From Ectocarpus siliculosus (Eukaryota > Sar > Phaeophyceae > Ectocarpales > Ectocarpaceae): a stretch of DNA of 64,000 nt. Location of the stretch: positions 5,447,659-5,511,658 of the forward strand of contig FN649736.1 of NCBI GenBank assembly GCA_000310025.1. Reading direction: 5' to 3'. The position numbers and the translations under genes are program-made. The notes below the pieces were generated by a model. The model did not search any database. It was given only the letters and a program-made list of their open reading frames with translations, and was not told where the DNA came from. Below, one piece after another: positions 42,540 to 53,710 of this stretch; the stretch's first letter is position 1, and every line of letters begins with the position of its first letter.

Positions 42540-44690
42540 ACAAGACACGATGTGTGTGTACGGGCTTCTGCATACTCAATACACCCACATATACCATACA
42601 CCACAGTTCCACGGAACGAGGAACAGTTAAGCGCGCCCGCGCGGCCTCAGGAACTCAAAAGCGAAATAAACCAACCATTAAATGCCACAAAAAGACGGGT
42701 GGGGGGTAGAAGAAGGATTGGTTAAGTAGGTTTCAAGGCAAACTGTTGACGAGCGCTCATGAACACGTCCTAGGTATCGGCTTGAACAGGTGGTGCTCGT
42801 CATGCGATCCACACGCTCAAGGGTGCTGGAAGACATATTTTTTGAATAGTGCTTATCAGCAGCTAGACGTTTCTCCGACACTTTCCGTTCCCCCGCAAGC
42901 GGCTACATGAGCATTCGCATCCGATTTTTTGCATGCGAGACACCGATGACGGGGTAATGACCACACGGCTTGAACTGGTAGCATGCAGGTGACCGGTCGC
43001 CCCGGTGGTCTAGTTGGTATCCTCGAAACCTTCTAGAGGTCAGGTCAGGGGTTCGAATCACGGCGTAAGCGAGCTTTTCTTGCAAAGCGAGTTTTTCTCT
43101 CGCTTCCGCTCATGGCCTAGTAGATAGCGTTAGTTCGTGTGTACACAGAGGGAAGAGAGTGCTGAACCCTTCTCTCATTAGGAATCGAAGGCAAAGCACC
43201 GCAGGAGGGGAGGAGAGAGGGGCTCTTCTGTGTGACCACGGGTTGAGTAAACGGCACTAGCGCTGTGAGCGCAGAAGTTTGAAGTGAATGCAGCACCTGT
43301 TGTAGCCACATGCCCGAGATTGATCACACACATCCCACCACCTCCAGAATTGCCACCGAAGAGACCGTGTTCCACGTTTCCCATGGTCTGTTTGCCGATT
43401 ATAATACCCTCCCCGGGGTATTGAAATTATTGTGCGGCGTTTATCTGCCTCAAATGTGTCAACTCTTGTTTCCGGGAAGGTCATGTTGTGAAGCTTGCCG
43501 ATCAGGGCTATTATTCATGCAATGGAAAATTCACGCATTTTTTCACGGAACAGTGAAAACAAGACCCGAATATTTTCCGCTCGTTCTACTCGTGATGTCA
43601 TCGCAAAACGTACGTTTCCTTCCCTGAAAGCACGCTTTGCTCGGCACACAACAGGTTGACTTGGTTTTGCTCGCCATAGAGCAGCGGTAAAAGCGCAATG
43701 AGCCGCGCCCGACACAAACAACAGCCCACTTACAAAGGTCCCGTCCACCCGGCCCGCTGTTTTCAGTTTTCAGCAACAAAAGACGCAGGGCAGAGTGGCG
43801 CCACCTGGCTGTTGCTTCCGATTTCTTCAGTTTGCCGGCTCATTTTTCAGGGTTGCGACTCCTTTCTTTGACACCTGCCCAAAGGTACAGACGAGCTCAA
43901 CAATCATAGGGCGGCAGCGGGGCTGACGGCCAGCATCATATAGATGGCCAATCCGAAAGAATTGGCGTGTCGGAGTCCCTGTTGCGCTACTGCTGCGTTG
44001 TGCCGTGGATTGAAGTTGATGTGCCCTACCAAAAACGCATCATCTCGCCGCACTTTTTCCAACGGCGTTTTGGTGAGGCGGGACACGTCTGTCACACACC
44101 TTCTAGACCAGCACCCAAGCCCCCAATACCCACGAAGCAGCACAGCGCCGGGCGTTAGTATCATATAGACAGCCGAACCGGAGGAATCAGCGCGTTGGAG
44201 GTCTTGGTGCTGCTGCTGTACTCGTTCTACTGTTTCCGTGTTGGCCATGTGTGGTTGAAAAACATTCTCCAGTACCGACAGCAGCAGTTGAAGGCGAGAG
44301 CACCACGCAATATCTCATATGAACCAAGAACAAGCTGGACGCGGCTTCTGCCGCCTGTCCGTCCCCTCGACAGACCTGGATGTGAGTCTAGCAGGTCTTA
44401 CGAGCGTTCTCAGTGACGTTACAGCGCCCGCGGGGGGCCTGCCCGACCCTTGTGTCAAATTCCCCGGATCCGTGAAAGCAGCAAGCCCCGAAAAAAATAC
44501 TCGCTGCTCTGTTTGTCGGATCGGGGGAAAAATGCCTTCATGTTTATTTGCAAGAAAGCACGCGTCCGTGCATTTTTTCGTTTTTTTGTGGTCGTTAATA
44601 AAAGGCCTCAGACAGCAATCCGAGGTCTTGTTCCCTATTCCCTGTCCAAAAGGGTGCAGTTAAGACACGCCCTCAACTGCTGCTGTTTAG
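42540..44690 (+). mobile_element. Repeat family K, copy 1 (with nested SINE)
   Basis: Alignable with 50474-52374 from about 42580 onward, with the same order of segments, and over 43504-44604 with the minus strand of 52494-53591. The right end (near 44640-44685, CCCTGTCC...GACACGCCC) matches the right inverted repeat of copy 2; the left inverted repeat is missing or too decayed. The 43507-44601 part is bounded by TCA on both sides. A SINE is inserted at 42989. No enzyme recognised; a decayed frame on the minus strand (44248-43904) is shared with the 52.5 kb copy. Confidence 0.75.
42989..43287 (+). mobile_element. tRNA-derived SINE, copy 3, with exact target duplication
   Basis: Flanked by ATGCAG at 42983-42988 and 43288-43293. 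The related repeat at about 50895-50925 has the same flanks joined with only one ATGCAG, a paralogous empty site that fixes both ends (299 bp). A box TGGTCTAGTTGG, B box GGTTCGAATCA (last base mutated), second A-box-like TGGCCTAGTAG, tail GTTTGAAGTGA. Sequence-proven retroposition-type insertion. Confidence 0.95.
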
Positions 44691-45443
44691 AACGTGCCGC
44701 AGGAACGAGTAGGTCAAGGAGGTATCTTTACACGGGCAATGGCCCTTCACCCGACTGCAACCAACAATTTAACTGCTCGTTCGTGTGTCGTGTGGGGTGT
44801 TCGGCAGCGAGTGTGCGTTCTGTGTCACGGGCGACCTCCATACACAAGTCCCCGCCATGAAAAAATATCAATTTTGTATGTATCAAACCCACCGTGTTGC
44901 TCGAAATCGCAATTACTCCGTCAATAAAAACGCATACTTGAACCCAAATGATTTTGGTGTTTTTTTCTCACGCGTCAAAGTCGCCAAGGTCCCGGTTCCG
45001 CGCGGTTCACGCACGGAGGAAACCAAGCCGCTCTGCAAAAAAAACGTGCTAAGGGAACACCGTTCCGCTTCGTGGCATCAAAACCCAAAACCGCGCCACA
45101 TCGTGAGACCTTCCCCCTCGAATGAACCCCTCCTATCGGCTCCGTGACCAATACAAAAGGCCAAATACCGGTCATCGAAAACTTCGACAAGAAAAAACTG
45201 CTCCTCGGAGCGGTTCTTCTCAGAGTTCAAACGGTGGTACTACGTGGTATCTTCACGGCTGTAACATTACCCAGTAAACCCTTGGGAAATCTCACCACAA
45301 CACTAAACAAGAGCATTTCATTGTCGTGCGCTAATTAATTAATCATTCAATAGCTTACCGGAAGAAGATTGTTCTAACCCAAATCGTTTCGTCCCCGCGC
45401 TGATCTCGTCGAACACAGAATAATTTAAACGGACGACAGCAAG
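44691..45443. other. Gene-free stretch before the secreted-protein gene
   Basis: No gene recognised. An AT-rich ATTAATTAATCATTCAAT stretch near 45335-45352, about 95 bases before the ATG at 45444, could be promoter DNA (inference). Confidence 0.4.
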
Positions 45444-45791
45444 ATGTTCGGCAAAGTCTGGGCCCTGCCGCTGTGCACACTGATGGTGGCAATTTTCAGC
45501 GCATCATCCGCCTTCGGCCAGGGGTCTTGCTCATGTGGTGGACCGACTTCTGGCTCGGTTAGCACTGCCACAATTTCCAACCTAATCGATCCCCTGGAGT
45601 GCGGCGACGATGGTACTGCCTCGTGCGACTCCGACTACGCGTGCGTTTGCGACTTCGGGATTGAGATTAATGTTGACACCAGCGGCCTTGTCGCCGGCAC
45701 TGCTACGGAGCCCACCGTCACGTGGTACTGCAAACACGACGGCGGCGACGGCCAGTGCACACGTGAGGATTTGTATCTGGAACAATGTTGA
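45444..45791 (+). CDS. Small secreted cysteine-rich protein (115 residues)
   Basis: ATG-to-TGA frame. Residues 1-25 form a clear signal peptide (MFGKVW, hydrophobic LPLCTLMVAIFSASSAFG, likely cut after FGQG). The mature part has nine Cys in about 90 residues, including CSCGG, YACVC and a C-terminal EQC, with a Gly/Thr/Asp-rich body. This pattern suggests an extracellular disulphide-stabilised protein; family and function unknown. Base composition is richer in G+C than its flanks, typical of coding DNA here. Caution: CACAC|GTGAGG at about 45761-45766 is a good splice donor in frame, so the last residues may be replaced by a further exon downstream. Confidence 0.6.
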   Translation: MFGKVWALPLCTLMVAIFSASSAFGQGSCSCGGPTSGSVSTATISNLIDPLECGDDGTASCDSDYACVCDFGIEINVDTSGLVAGTATEPTVTWYCKHDGGDGQCTREDLYLEQC

Positions 45792-47523
45792 CACCCACAT
45801 TTGCGAAAGTTCTTTGATGAATGCCCGAGCGGTTGTTGTAAGAATCGTTCGCTATTATTGTGAACATATTTTCCGTGTTCTATTTCTCTCTTTAGACTTG
45901 CCTTCTGTTTTGGGTTCTACTTTCGGTCTCTACGCGTACAGTGTGCATTATAGACTCTACAATGCCATGATACCGTTTATGAAATCCGTTGTCCGGAGGC
46001 TGGCCTCTGCACGTTTCCCGACCGTTTCAGCGACACTTGCGTTGAGAACATCTTTGATAACATCATAAGCTTGGACGTTGAAATTCACACGAAAGGCGAT
46101 GAACGAGTTTGTTGTAACCTATCCCACGATGGCGCGCCATAAGAAAATCGACTGAAGGAATGGCAGTTTCGAAATCTTAGACCATGTGACGCCTCCCGGG
46201 AATTAACTTTTGAATGTGAACGTATCGACTTATCGCACGCAGTGATCGAAGACATCGCCTAAAGCCTCGTGGACACCGAGTCCGCCGCAGCCCACGTCCA
46301 CGCCTAGGTCTTCCGTCGGCCGAATTCTTGGGGATTGGGTCACATCGAGCATCCCACATTTGATGACGTTGACCGATACTGCTAGGTTTTTTGACCAACC
46401 GTTCCAGGGAAGGAGGAGTTACGTGCACCGCTAGGCGTCGTGGCGCAGCTGGCGGTCGCTCCATTTGGATCGGTGCTTTGATATATTGCGGCTACATTTT
46501 CTGTGATTGCTCATATATAGTATTCCGCGGTCCGCTTGCGAATGTTGGAGTGGGGTGAGCTTCTTTTATTGTTGTAATAGTCACGCCGACGTTCGCGTTT
46601 TCTCTACGTCCAGACCCCGTTGTTACCCCGTTTGACTCTCGCTGGCTCCGTCGTCAGCGATGTGGTTCTCAGCAGTCATCACTGCTGTGTGGTGTGGGAT
46701 CTCTCCGATACTAGTTGGTTTGTTTGTGCTTTGTACGGAAAGTCGCATTTTCGATATATTTGACGGTAAGCGTTGGGTTGAAGACTAAGTATCTGCATCC
46801 TAACTTTCCAGGGCGGGCTTACGTAATGTAGCAACTAGTGTTTGAGCGCTGTATTTGCGTTGTTTTTAGCGCTTACTTGTATTTTGAATTTTCGATGGAA
46901 ATGGATGTTTGACATCTTTTGGGATTTGAAGTAAGTAGCTTGAAGAATCAGAATCTCAGCCTCGCTTCCGCACTATCCGATTGAATGCCGAGCGGACCTG
47001 GTCCAAGAACGCTAAAACAACAACCGAGTGCCCGAAGTGGGGAGCAACAAAACTTGCTCCCCTCCCTTTAATTCTGTGTTCCTCCTTAAGACATACATGT
47101 ATTGGAGTAAGTCTACCCCCTTTGTACATACATGACTTCCGTGCTTTTTCTCTTTCTCACCTTCATGCAACAGCGCTATCAATGCTCGATCTACGTTTGT
47201 TTGCCCATGTCGTCATCAACTGCACGCAACAGCGTTGTGATAGCACTTCCCCCTCATTTTTTACGTAAAACGGGCGTAATGCGAGATCGGGACCCCTTCA
47301 TTGCAAGGTTGGATTAAAGCATGCCTGCCTGCCTAGCTAGTTGCTTGCTGGAGGTAAAACTGTATTGATGCTTCTGCATCCGAAGGCTTTTGATGAAAAG
47401 GGGAAGGAGAACCAACAATAATAATAGTTATACAAGGGCCTTGCCAGCATAATAATTCGTTTTGGCTCTCGTGCAATAAATGCGGTCACGGTCTCACATC
47501 TACTATTTGGCCATCGCTCCTGT
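45792..47523. other. AT-richer gene-free stretch left of the recombinase remnant
   Basis: No gene recognised. Possibly the decayed 5' part of the recombinase-bearing element or a 3' exon region of the secreted-protein gene; I cannot support either. Confidence 0.4.
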
Positions 47524-48506
47524 GTGACCCTGGATGGTTGTAGTTGTACAAAAAAAAAACTTGGGAGTGTACGGTACTCTTTCGTCACAAAACTCAAGAG
47601 AGCCATGGTCGAGGTATTGGGAAAGTCTGGTCCGTGGGACGAGAGGGAGAAGCGAGGTAATGCGGCCGATAGCGCGGCCGTTCGTCGGTACCTCTTGTAC
47701 GCCCAGATCGAGCAGCGCCGGGCGGGAGTTACCGTGAAACAAGCTAGGCCCATGTTGGCCCCGCTACTTCTGCGGCTCGTACGGCACATGCGTAACACAG
47801 CAGACCAGCTACAAACCGTGGGGCAGCGAGTGGCTCGCAGTAGAGACGTTGCGGCGTTTGTAGTCGCCTTCCACACGATGCAGCGGGGATTTCGATTTGG
47901 CATGCGCATGAGCAGCACAGGTGTTGCGCCTCCCCGAAGGCCAAGGGATGATTTTCAACTTTCACTTTGGCAAGACGCTTCGCCGTTCCTCACACCCACT
48001 CGTTGCTACAAGGGATAAGAAGTGTAACGAACTGTGTCCAGTCCGGGCGGTACAAGAATTTTTCATCGTCGCGAAGTCCGTGGGTTGGAATATGCGTGAG
48101 GGGTACTTGTTTCCCGAGATCCAGGGAGATGGCTCGAGGGGGACATCGCAGTGGACCGCCGCTCGCATGACAGCGGCTCTGCAGTGTCATATGCGGGACG
48201 GCCGGTTGAACGACCACCACGGCCTGTATGCTATGCACTCCTTTAGGGTAGGAGGAGCCGTCAGCCAGTCAGTCTCTCGCGGGGACGGCAGTGGAAGCCC
48301 TTATGGAGTTAGTGGGGTGGAAAACGAGAAGGGTAGCCCAGCGATACGTAGGCTCCATGATACACGGGGGGGGCTCACCCGCTAAGCGTCCGCGAGATCC
48401 GGATCGGAGGGAGCAGGAGGAGCAACGGAACATCCAAGCAGTGGATTTGCCACTGCAAGAAGGCTTCGCGGAAACGTTTGCGTTCGGGATATATAGACTA
48501 GTTTGA
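47524..48506 (+). pseudogene. Tyrosine recombinase (integrase-like) of a mobile element, frameshifted
   Basis: Three overlapping frames together make one protein. 47524-48018 gives the N-terminal DNA-binding helices and a motif (FHTMQRG) placed like the first catalytic Arg. 47921-48385 gives the core with the box-II motif HSFRVGGA (HxxR). 48266-48506 gives GTAVEALMELVGWKTRRVAQRYVGS, split here as GTAVEALMELVGW and KTRRVAQRYVGS, with the Trp/His-position and nucleophile Tyr. At least two frameshifts (about 47,920-47,950 and 48,255-48,275, the latter in a GTCAGCCAGTCAGTCT repeat) disable it. HxxR..W..Y places it in the tyrosine recombinase superfamily; Crypton- or DIRS/Ngaro-type transposons are the usual eukaryotic carriers. 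I see no reverse transcriptase nearby, which favours Crypton (inference). No splice sites at the shifts. Confidence 0.82.
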
Positions 48507-48584
48507 AGTTTGGGATAAAATAACAGACATCAGGCACCGACACAGCATGAATAGCTGAAAGGCAAAGTATGGGTGGATCCCGTG

Positions 48585-48997
48585 CCGTAGCCGGAGGCCT
48601 CATTTCATCCCAAACTCTACATCGTTGACAACTACCTGGTATCCCGCAGTAAAATAATGTCGAAATCATGGAACCGCGAAAGGGGTTTTGCAGATGAGAA
48701 CAGACTGACTGCAGAGAAGCTTGGACAGAGCACCTACTCGTGACAAGCCTTAGCCTTATTCCCAACCCTAACGGAGAGGGAGAGTACGGTAGGAAGAACA
48801 GCCGTCCCCGCCCACCCAACTGCGCTAAATAGTTATTTGATTTGACTGGGTTTAGTATTCTGAGCGACTGCCGCGTTGACGACACGGAGGGCGTCAACGC
48901 GGGGGTAGTAACCCTGGGTGGAGTCTCCGGGCTTTCGTAGCCGGAGGCCTCATTTCATCCCAAACTCTACATCGTTGACAACTATCCCGCAGTAAAC
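48585..48997 (+). repeat. Direct repeat pair, period 350 bp, next to the recombinase remnant
   Basis: CGTAGCCGGAGGCCTCATTT and the following 35 bases occur at about 48586 and 48936; the second copy lacks a short CTACCTGG stretch. AGTTTGGGATRAAAT also occurs inverted at about 48509, just after the recombinase stop. Confidence 0.85.
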
Positions 48998-49566
48998 TGG
49001 AACTACACTGGAACACGTGTAGCATACATGTCACCACGAAAAATGGGGGGACTGTTACCACAATAATATTCTGGACGAGAAACACACGCCATCCTGTGTC
49101 ATCACTTTGCTTCACAAACCAAACGCGTTTCATTTTATAGTCTCTTTGATTTGCTTGCTGAAACTGGCCGCCAGGAGGTATGCGTTGATTCGGACCGGGG
49201 TGCTTCGGACGTACGTTCGAACGATCGGACCTGTATGTCTTGTCTTGATATCTTGGTCCGGTTTTCTGGGCGATCGAGTGAGCCCAGAACCAGCCGAAGG
49301 AAGGATGGCAGGGTCAACTTTCCAGGGCGCACTGATTGGTCGAGATCAACATTCCAGCCAGATGAATGAGAGAAGGCGTGTTCTCTTCCCTCTGTTGTTC
49401 TGCTCCCGTAGTTTAAGTCCACAGGCGACAGGGAAGTTTAACTTTACCAGAGCAACCAACCCGTAGAAAATAGCCTGAAGGGAACCTTTCCCCACACATT
49501 GTTATTGTTCGGTATTGGTGTGCCGTTGGTGGGTTCACAGCAGTCCGTCTCTCACACAATCTCGCT

Positions 49567-49671
49567 CGTCGCGAGGTACAAGAAAAATAGTTGTTGTGGC
49601 CTCTTTACGTTAGACTATACCGTCGCGAGGTACAAGAATAATATAGTCGTGGCCGCTTCACGTTATACATG
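49567..49671 (+). repeat. 54-bp tandem repeat, two units
   Basis: CGTCGCGAGGTACAAGAA begins at 49567 and 49621; the units are about 80 percent alike. Confidence 0.85.
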
Positions 49672-49889
49672 ATGTACATAGCCTTGGATAGATCCTCGCA
49701 CTGCTACAATACTTCTCCTTCCGATCTCTCGGCGAGTCGGGTTGCGGTGGGGTTAGAGGTTGCTTCTCTAGAGCAGTACTCTGATACTCTGATGCGGAGA
49801 TGCCGCACCCGCACGGTGCCGAACGGCAACACTTTTCATCGACAACCCGTCGCATTGTTCACTGCTATGCGCCGCCGCATCACACATGG

Positions 49890-50150
49890 ATTGGCTACAC
49901 CCGTAGTAGCAGCAGCCGCAGCGACAGCCGCAGCAGCGGTGGCACGGGGAGAGAGAAGGAGAGAGAAAACCGGGAGAAGAAACTACACCAGAATGAGCGG
50001 GTGAGCGTCTCTGTCTCAGCACTTAGGTATGCATCGGTGCGCTGGTGTGGAACGCGCATGTCTGTAGGAGGATGATATCACTCGACAGCTTGACAGGCAT
50101 CCCTGCACCGCGCAGAAAGTGTAACAGACTGTTCGTACGAGGTGCCATGG
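49890..50150 (+). repeat. Block-repeat segment Y, copy 1
   Basis: Matches 55800-56580 in order: a CAGC-rich stretch, a GAGAGAGA stretch, GCTGGTGTG, then CGCGCAGAAAG and TGTTCGTA. The second copy is several hundred bases longer. Confidence 0.6.
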
Positions 50151-50382
50151 GATGTTAGCTCACTTTGGGTTACAATATCGAGCCTTGTGTATGATCGGTG
50201 TCTCGTGCCACGTTTCGGGGGACCTGTGGGCAAGATAACACCCCCCTGTGATTTATTTCGTAATGCCCGCCTCCCCGGTCCCGATAAGTGCTAATTTGGG
50301 TATTCTACTGTAGGCTGCAATCGCTGCCCCGCCAGCCCATAACATATTTGGGAGCGTGTTCAGAAAATGTCAGCCTCTGTGA

Positions 50383-50473
50383 GTTTTTGCAAGTTTTACA
50401 TGCGCAATTTCCATAGCGATTTGACCCTGATGCGGCCCAAAGTGTACCGTATGCATTACAGGCGTGTAAAGGG
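50383..50473 (+). repeat. Block-repeat segment A, copy 1
   Basis: TTTTTGCAAG...CATAGCGATTTGACCC matches 60972-61050; its right end is interrupted by the 50474-52374 insertion. Confidence 0.8.
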
Positions 50474-52374
50474 CATGTACTAACGTCCCTTTGCTGGACA
50501 GGGAACACGGTGCGTGTCGTTGTGTCCTAACATACACCGCATTTCCAGGAACGCGGAATATTTCAGAGCGCGTGTGCGGCCCGCGGGTACTCAAAGGCAA
50601 CAAATACAACTGTTGGATGCAGCAGAAGCACGTGTGGGTGGTGTAGGTATTGAGGGAAGCTGTTGACGAGCGCACATCAAACACATGCGCTAGGTATCGG
50701 CTAGAACAGGCGGTGGTCGTCATGCAATCCGCACCCTCGACAGCGCTCTTGACGGCTTGCTGTTTGAGTTGTGGTGATCGGCAGCTTGCCATTTCTTCGA
50801 CAATTTCTGTTCCCCCATACAACGGCTACACGAGCATCCGCCGCCGCTTTTTGGCATGCAAGAAACCTGATGATCGTGGCGATGCCTTGAACTGGTAGCA
50901 TGCAGCACCCGTGGCAGCCACATGCCCGAGAGTGATCACACACACCACCACCACGCCCTCAACTGCCGCCGAACAGCCTGTGTTCCACGTTACCTTTTGT
51001 CTGTTGGTTAATTTTAGTACCCGCGAGTATTAACATTATGGTACGACATAACTACCTCAAAGAGGGAACGTGTGTGTCAATTCTTGTTTCCCGGAAAGTT
51101 TTTTCTTGTGGCTGACCAAAGATAGGATAGCTGTTGCTACAACGAGCGACAGCTGATAGTTTTAACTCTCGTCAGAAGTGTGCGTCCACGGGCGGAAGTA
51201 CGTGTCACGGAGAGGCTTATTCCTACGTATCGACACCCCAAATACCCGAATCGGTGAATGAATTCCCCGATCGGTCAATTGGATCGGTCCACAAAAAATC
51301 GGCGCAAAAAAACGTTTCCTGCATCGCTGAATGCACGCCTTGCTTGACACACAACAGGCCAAACTGGCTTTGCTCACCAAAGAGCGGTGGTACAAGCACA
51401 AAAATGAGCACCGACACAGAGGACAGCACACTTGAAAAGACCCTGTCCACCCGTCCTGCTGTTTTCAGCACTGGGGGCAGGGAGCAGTGTCGCAAACTGG
51501 GTGTCACGGTGTCGCCTGCGATTTCCTCAAGTCCTTCCACTCTTTTTTCCCGTGGTGACCCAAGTGTGACCCGCTCCCTGTCGAAAGGTTGACGAACTCA
51601 ACAATCATAGAGAGGCAGCGGCGCTGACGGTCAGTATCATATACATGACCAATCCGAAAGAATTAGCGTGTCGGAGGCCCTATTGCTCTACTGCTGCGTA
51701 GTGCCGTTGGTTTGTGGGGCTGTCTACGACCCAAAACAGGCCATCTCACGGCATTTTTTCAAACGGCAGTTTGGCGAGGTGGTACACATCTCTCACACAC
51801 GTTCTAGAGCAGCACCCAAGCCCCCAACACCCATGAAGCAGCACAGCGCCGGGCGTTAGGATCACATAGACAACCGAACAGAAGGAACAGCGCGTTGGAG
51901 GTCTTGGGGCTGCTGCTGTCCTCATTCTACTGTTTCCGTGCTTATCATGTATATGTGGTACAATAAATCCCCGCGTGTCAACAGCAGCAGTCGAGGGCAC
52001 CATGGGATGTCTCGGTTTGGACAAACAATGACTGACCTGAACGCGTCTTTTACCGCGATTCTATCCGCTGTGCCCGCTGGGCGTGTGTTGTCTGCTTTGT
52101 GTGTGTGCCTGTGCGTGTGTGCAGCTGCAATCTGCTGCGTGCTCCGAAAAAAAAGAAGAAATGCTGACCCATTCTATAATCAAGTGATGTAGTCGAAAAC
52201 CTAGAAAAAGCGGGTACATACACGCAAGGTTTTTTGTTTTTCAGCGAGCCCTTGCAATTCGGGGGGCCGGCAGTCTAGATTAGAAATCTCGCTTCGCTCG
52301 AATCAGACAATAATGATGAGTTACCTATTCCGTGTTCCCTGTCCAGTAAAGGGACGTTAGTACACGCCCTATGT
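50474..52374 (+). mobile_element. Repeat family K, copy 2 (about 1.9 kb with terminal inverted repeats)
   Basis: The ends are inverted: GTACTAACGTCCCTTT...GGACAGGGAAC at 50480-50510 and its reverse complement at 52337-52374. The uninterrupted flank exists at about 61,050, an empty site. The body aligns with copy 1 (42.6-44.7 kb) but has no SINE. No transposase identified. The right end could be a few bases off. Confidence 0.82.
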
Positions 52375-52493
52375 CATCCTCATCTCCCTGCATAACAACC
52401 AAACTTTGTAGAAGCGTGCGAATGATCCGGGTTTCCAAACGGGTCTGGAGGCCATCCCATCATTTCTCGACTTTTTGAGTTGTTATTTGCTTA

Positions 52494-53591
52494 GGGTGCT
52501 TCTTATCGACCAATAAAACACGAAAAGAAAAACGAAACCGTGTTTTCTTGTACACATATGGAGGCGTTTTTCCCCGAAAGCGTGAAAAGAAGGAGCCGGG
52601 TTTTTTTGGGGCTTGCTACTTAAACGAATTCGTGTTTTTGACGGAAACATCGGACAAGCGCACCGCGGGCGCTGTAACATCACTGAGAACGCCAGAAAGA
52701 CCTGCCAGACTCACGTCCAGGTCTGTTGTGGAGATGGACAAGCGGCAGAAGCGGCGTTCCGTCCGTTCTTGGCCCAAAACTAGGCATTGCGTGGTGCTCT
52801 CGTCTTCAACTGCTGCTGTTGGTGCTTGGGGATTTTTTTCAATCACACATAGCAAACACGGAAACAGTAGAACGAGTACAGCAGCAGCAGCACCTCCAAC
52901 GCGCTGATTCCTTCGGTTCGGCTGTCTATATGATACCATCTCCCGGCGCCGTGCTGCTTCGTGGGTATTGGGTGCTTGGGTGCTGCTCAATAAAGTGTGT
53001 TAGAGACGTGTGCCACCTCACCAAAATGCCGTTGGAAAAAATGCGGCGAGATGATGCGTTTTTGGTCGGACGCATCAACATCAATCCACGGCACCACGCA
53101 GCAGTAGAGCAACAGGGCCTCCGACACGCTAATTCTTTCGGATTGGCCATCTATATGATGCTGGCCGTCAGCGCGGCTGCCGCCCTATAATTGTTGAGCT
53201 CGTCTACCTTTGGGCAGGTGGTGGTCAAAGATGGGAGTCGCAACCGTGAAAAATGAGCTGGCAAACTGAAGAAATCGCAAGCAACACCCAGGTGGCGACA
53301 CTCTGCCCTGAGCCTGTTGTTGCTGAAAACTGAAAACAGCAGGCCAGGTGGACGGGATCTTTCTAAGTGTGTTGTCCTCTGTGTCGGGTGCTGCTCATTG
53401 CGCTTTCACCGCTGCTCTATGGTGAGCAATACCATGTCAACCTGTTGTGTGTCGAGCAAAACGTGTATTCAGGGAAGGAAACGTGCGTTTCGCGATGACA
53501 TCACGATTAGAACAAGCGAAAAATAATCGGATCTTCTTTTCACCGTTCCGTGGAAAAAAGCGTTTTTTTTTCGTTGCGTTAACAATAACCC
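52494..53591 (-). mobile_element. 1.1-kb TIR element, PIF/Harbinger-like, minus orientation
   Basis: Flanked by TTA (52491-52493 and 53592-53594), with ends GGGT...ACCC. The flanks joined without it are seen at about 61,160 (paralogous empty site). The minus strand aligns with 43507-44601, itself flanked by TCA. A three-base TNA duplication and G-rich ends fit PIF/Harbinger elements (family knowledge; assignment is inference). No DDE transposase is visible. A plus-strand frame ending at 53190 is shared with copy 1. Confidence 0.8.
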
Positions 53592-53595
53592 TTAG

Positions 53596-53710
53596 TCTTG
53601 CGGCATGGTACACATGGGCGTATCCGTCGGAAGGACATTTTTTTAGGAACGTCGTGCAACTTGGCATAAGGGTGTGTCACGCGGATGTTAACCCTTATGT
53701 GACCACAATG
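53596..53710 (+). repeat. Block-repeat segment C, copy 1
   Basis: TACACATGGGCGTATCCGTC and the next 70 bases match 61176-61262. Confidence 0.8.

Noticed and set aside
47524-48506. Integrase of an integrated large DNA virus
   Set aside because: No capsid, polymerase or other viral gene is present in the window; a lone decayed recombinase among transposons is better explained as a mobile element.
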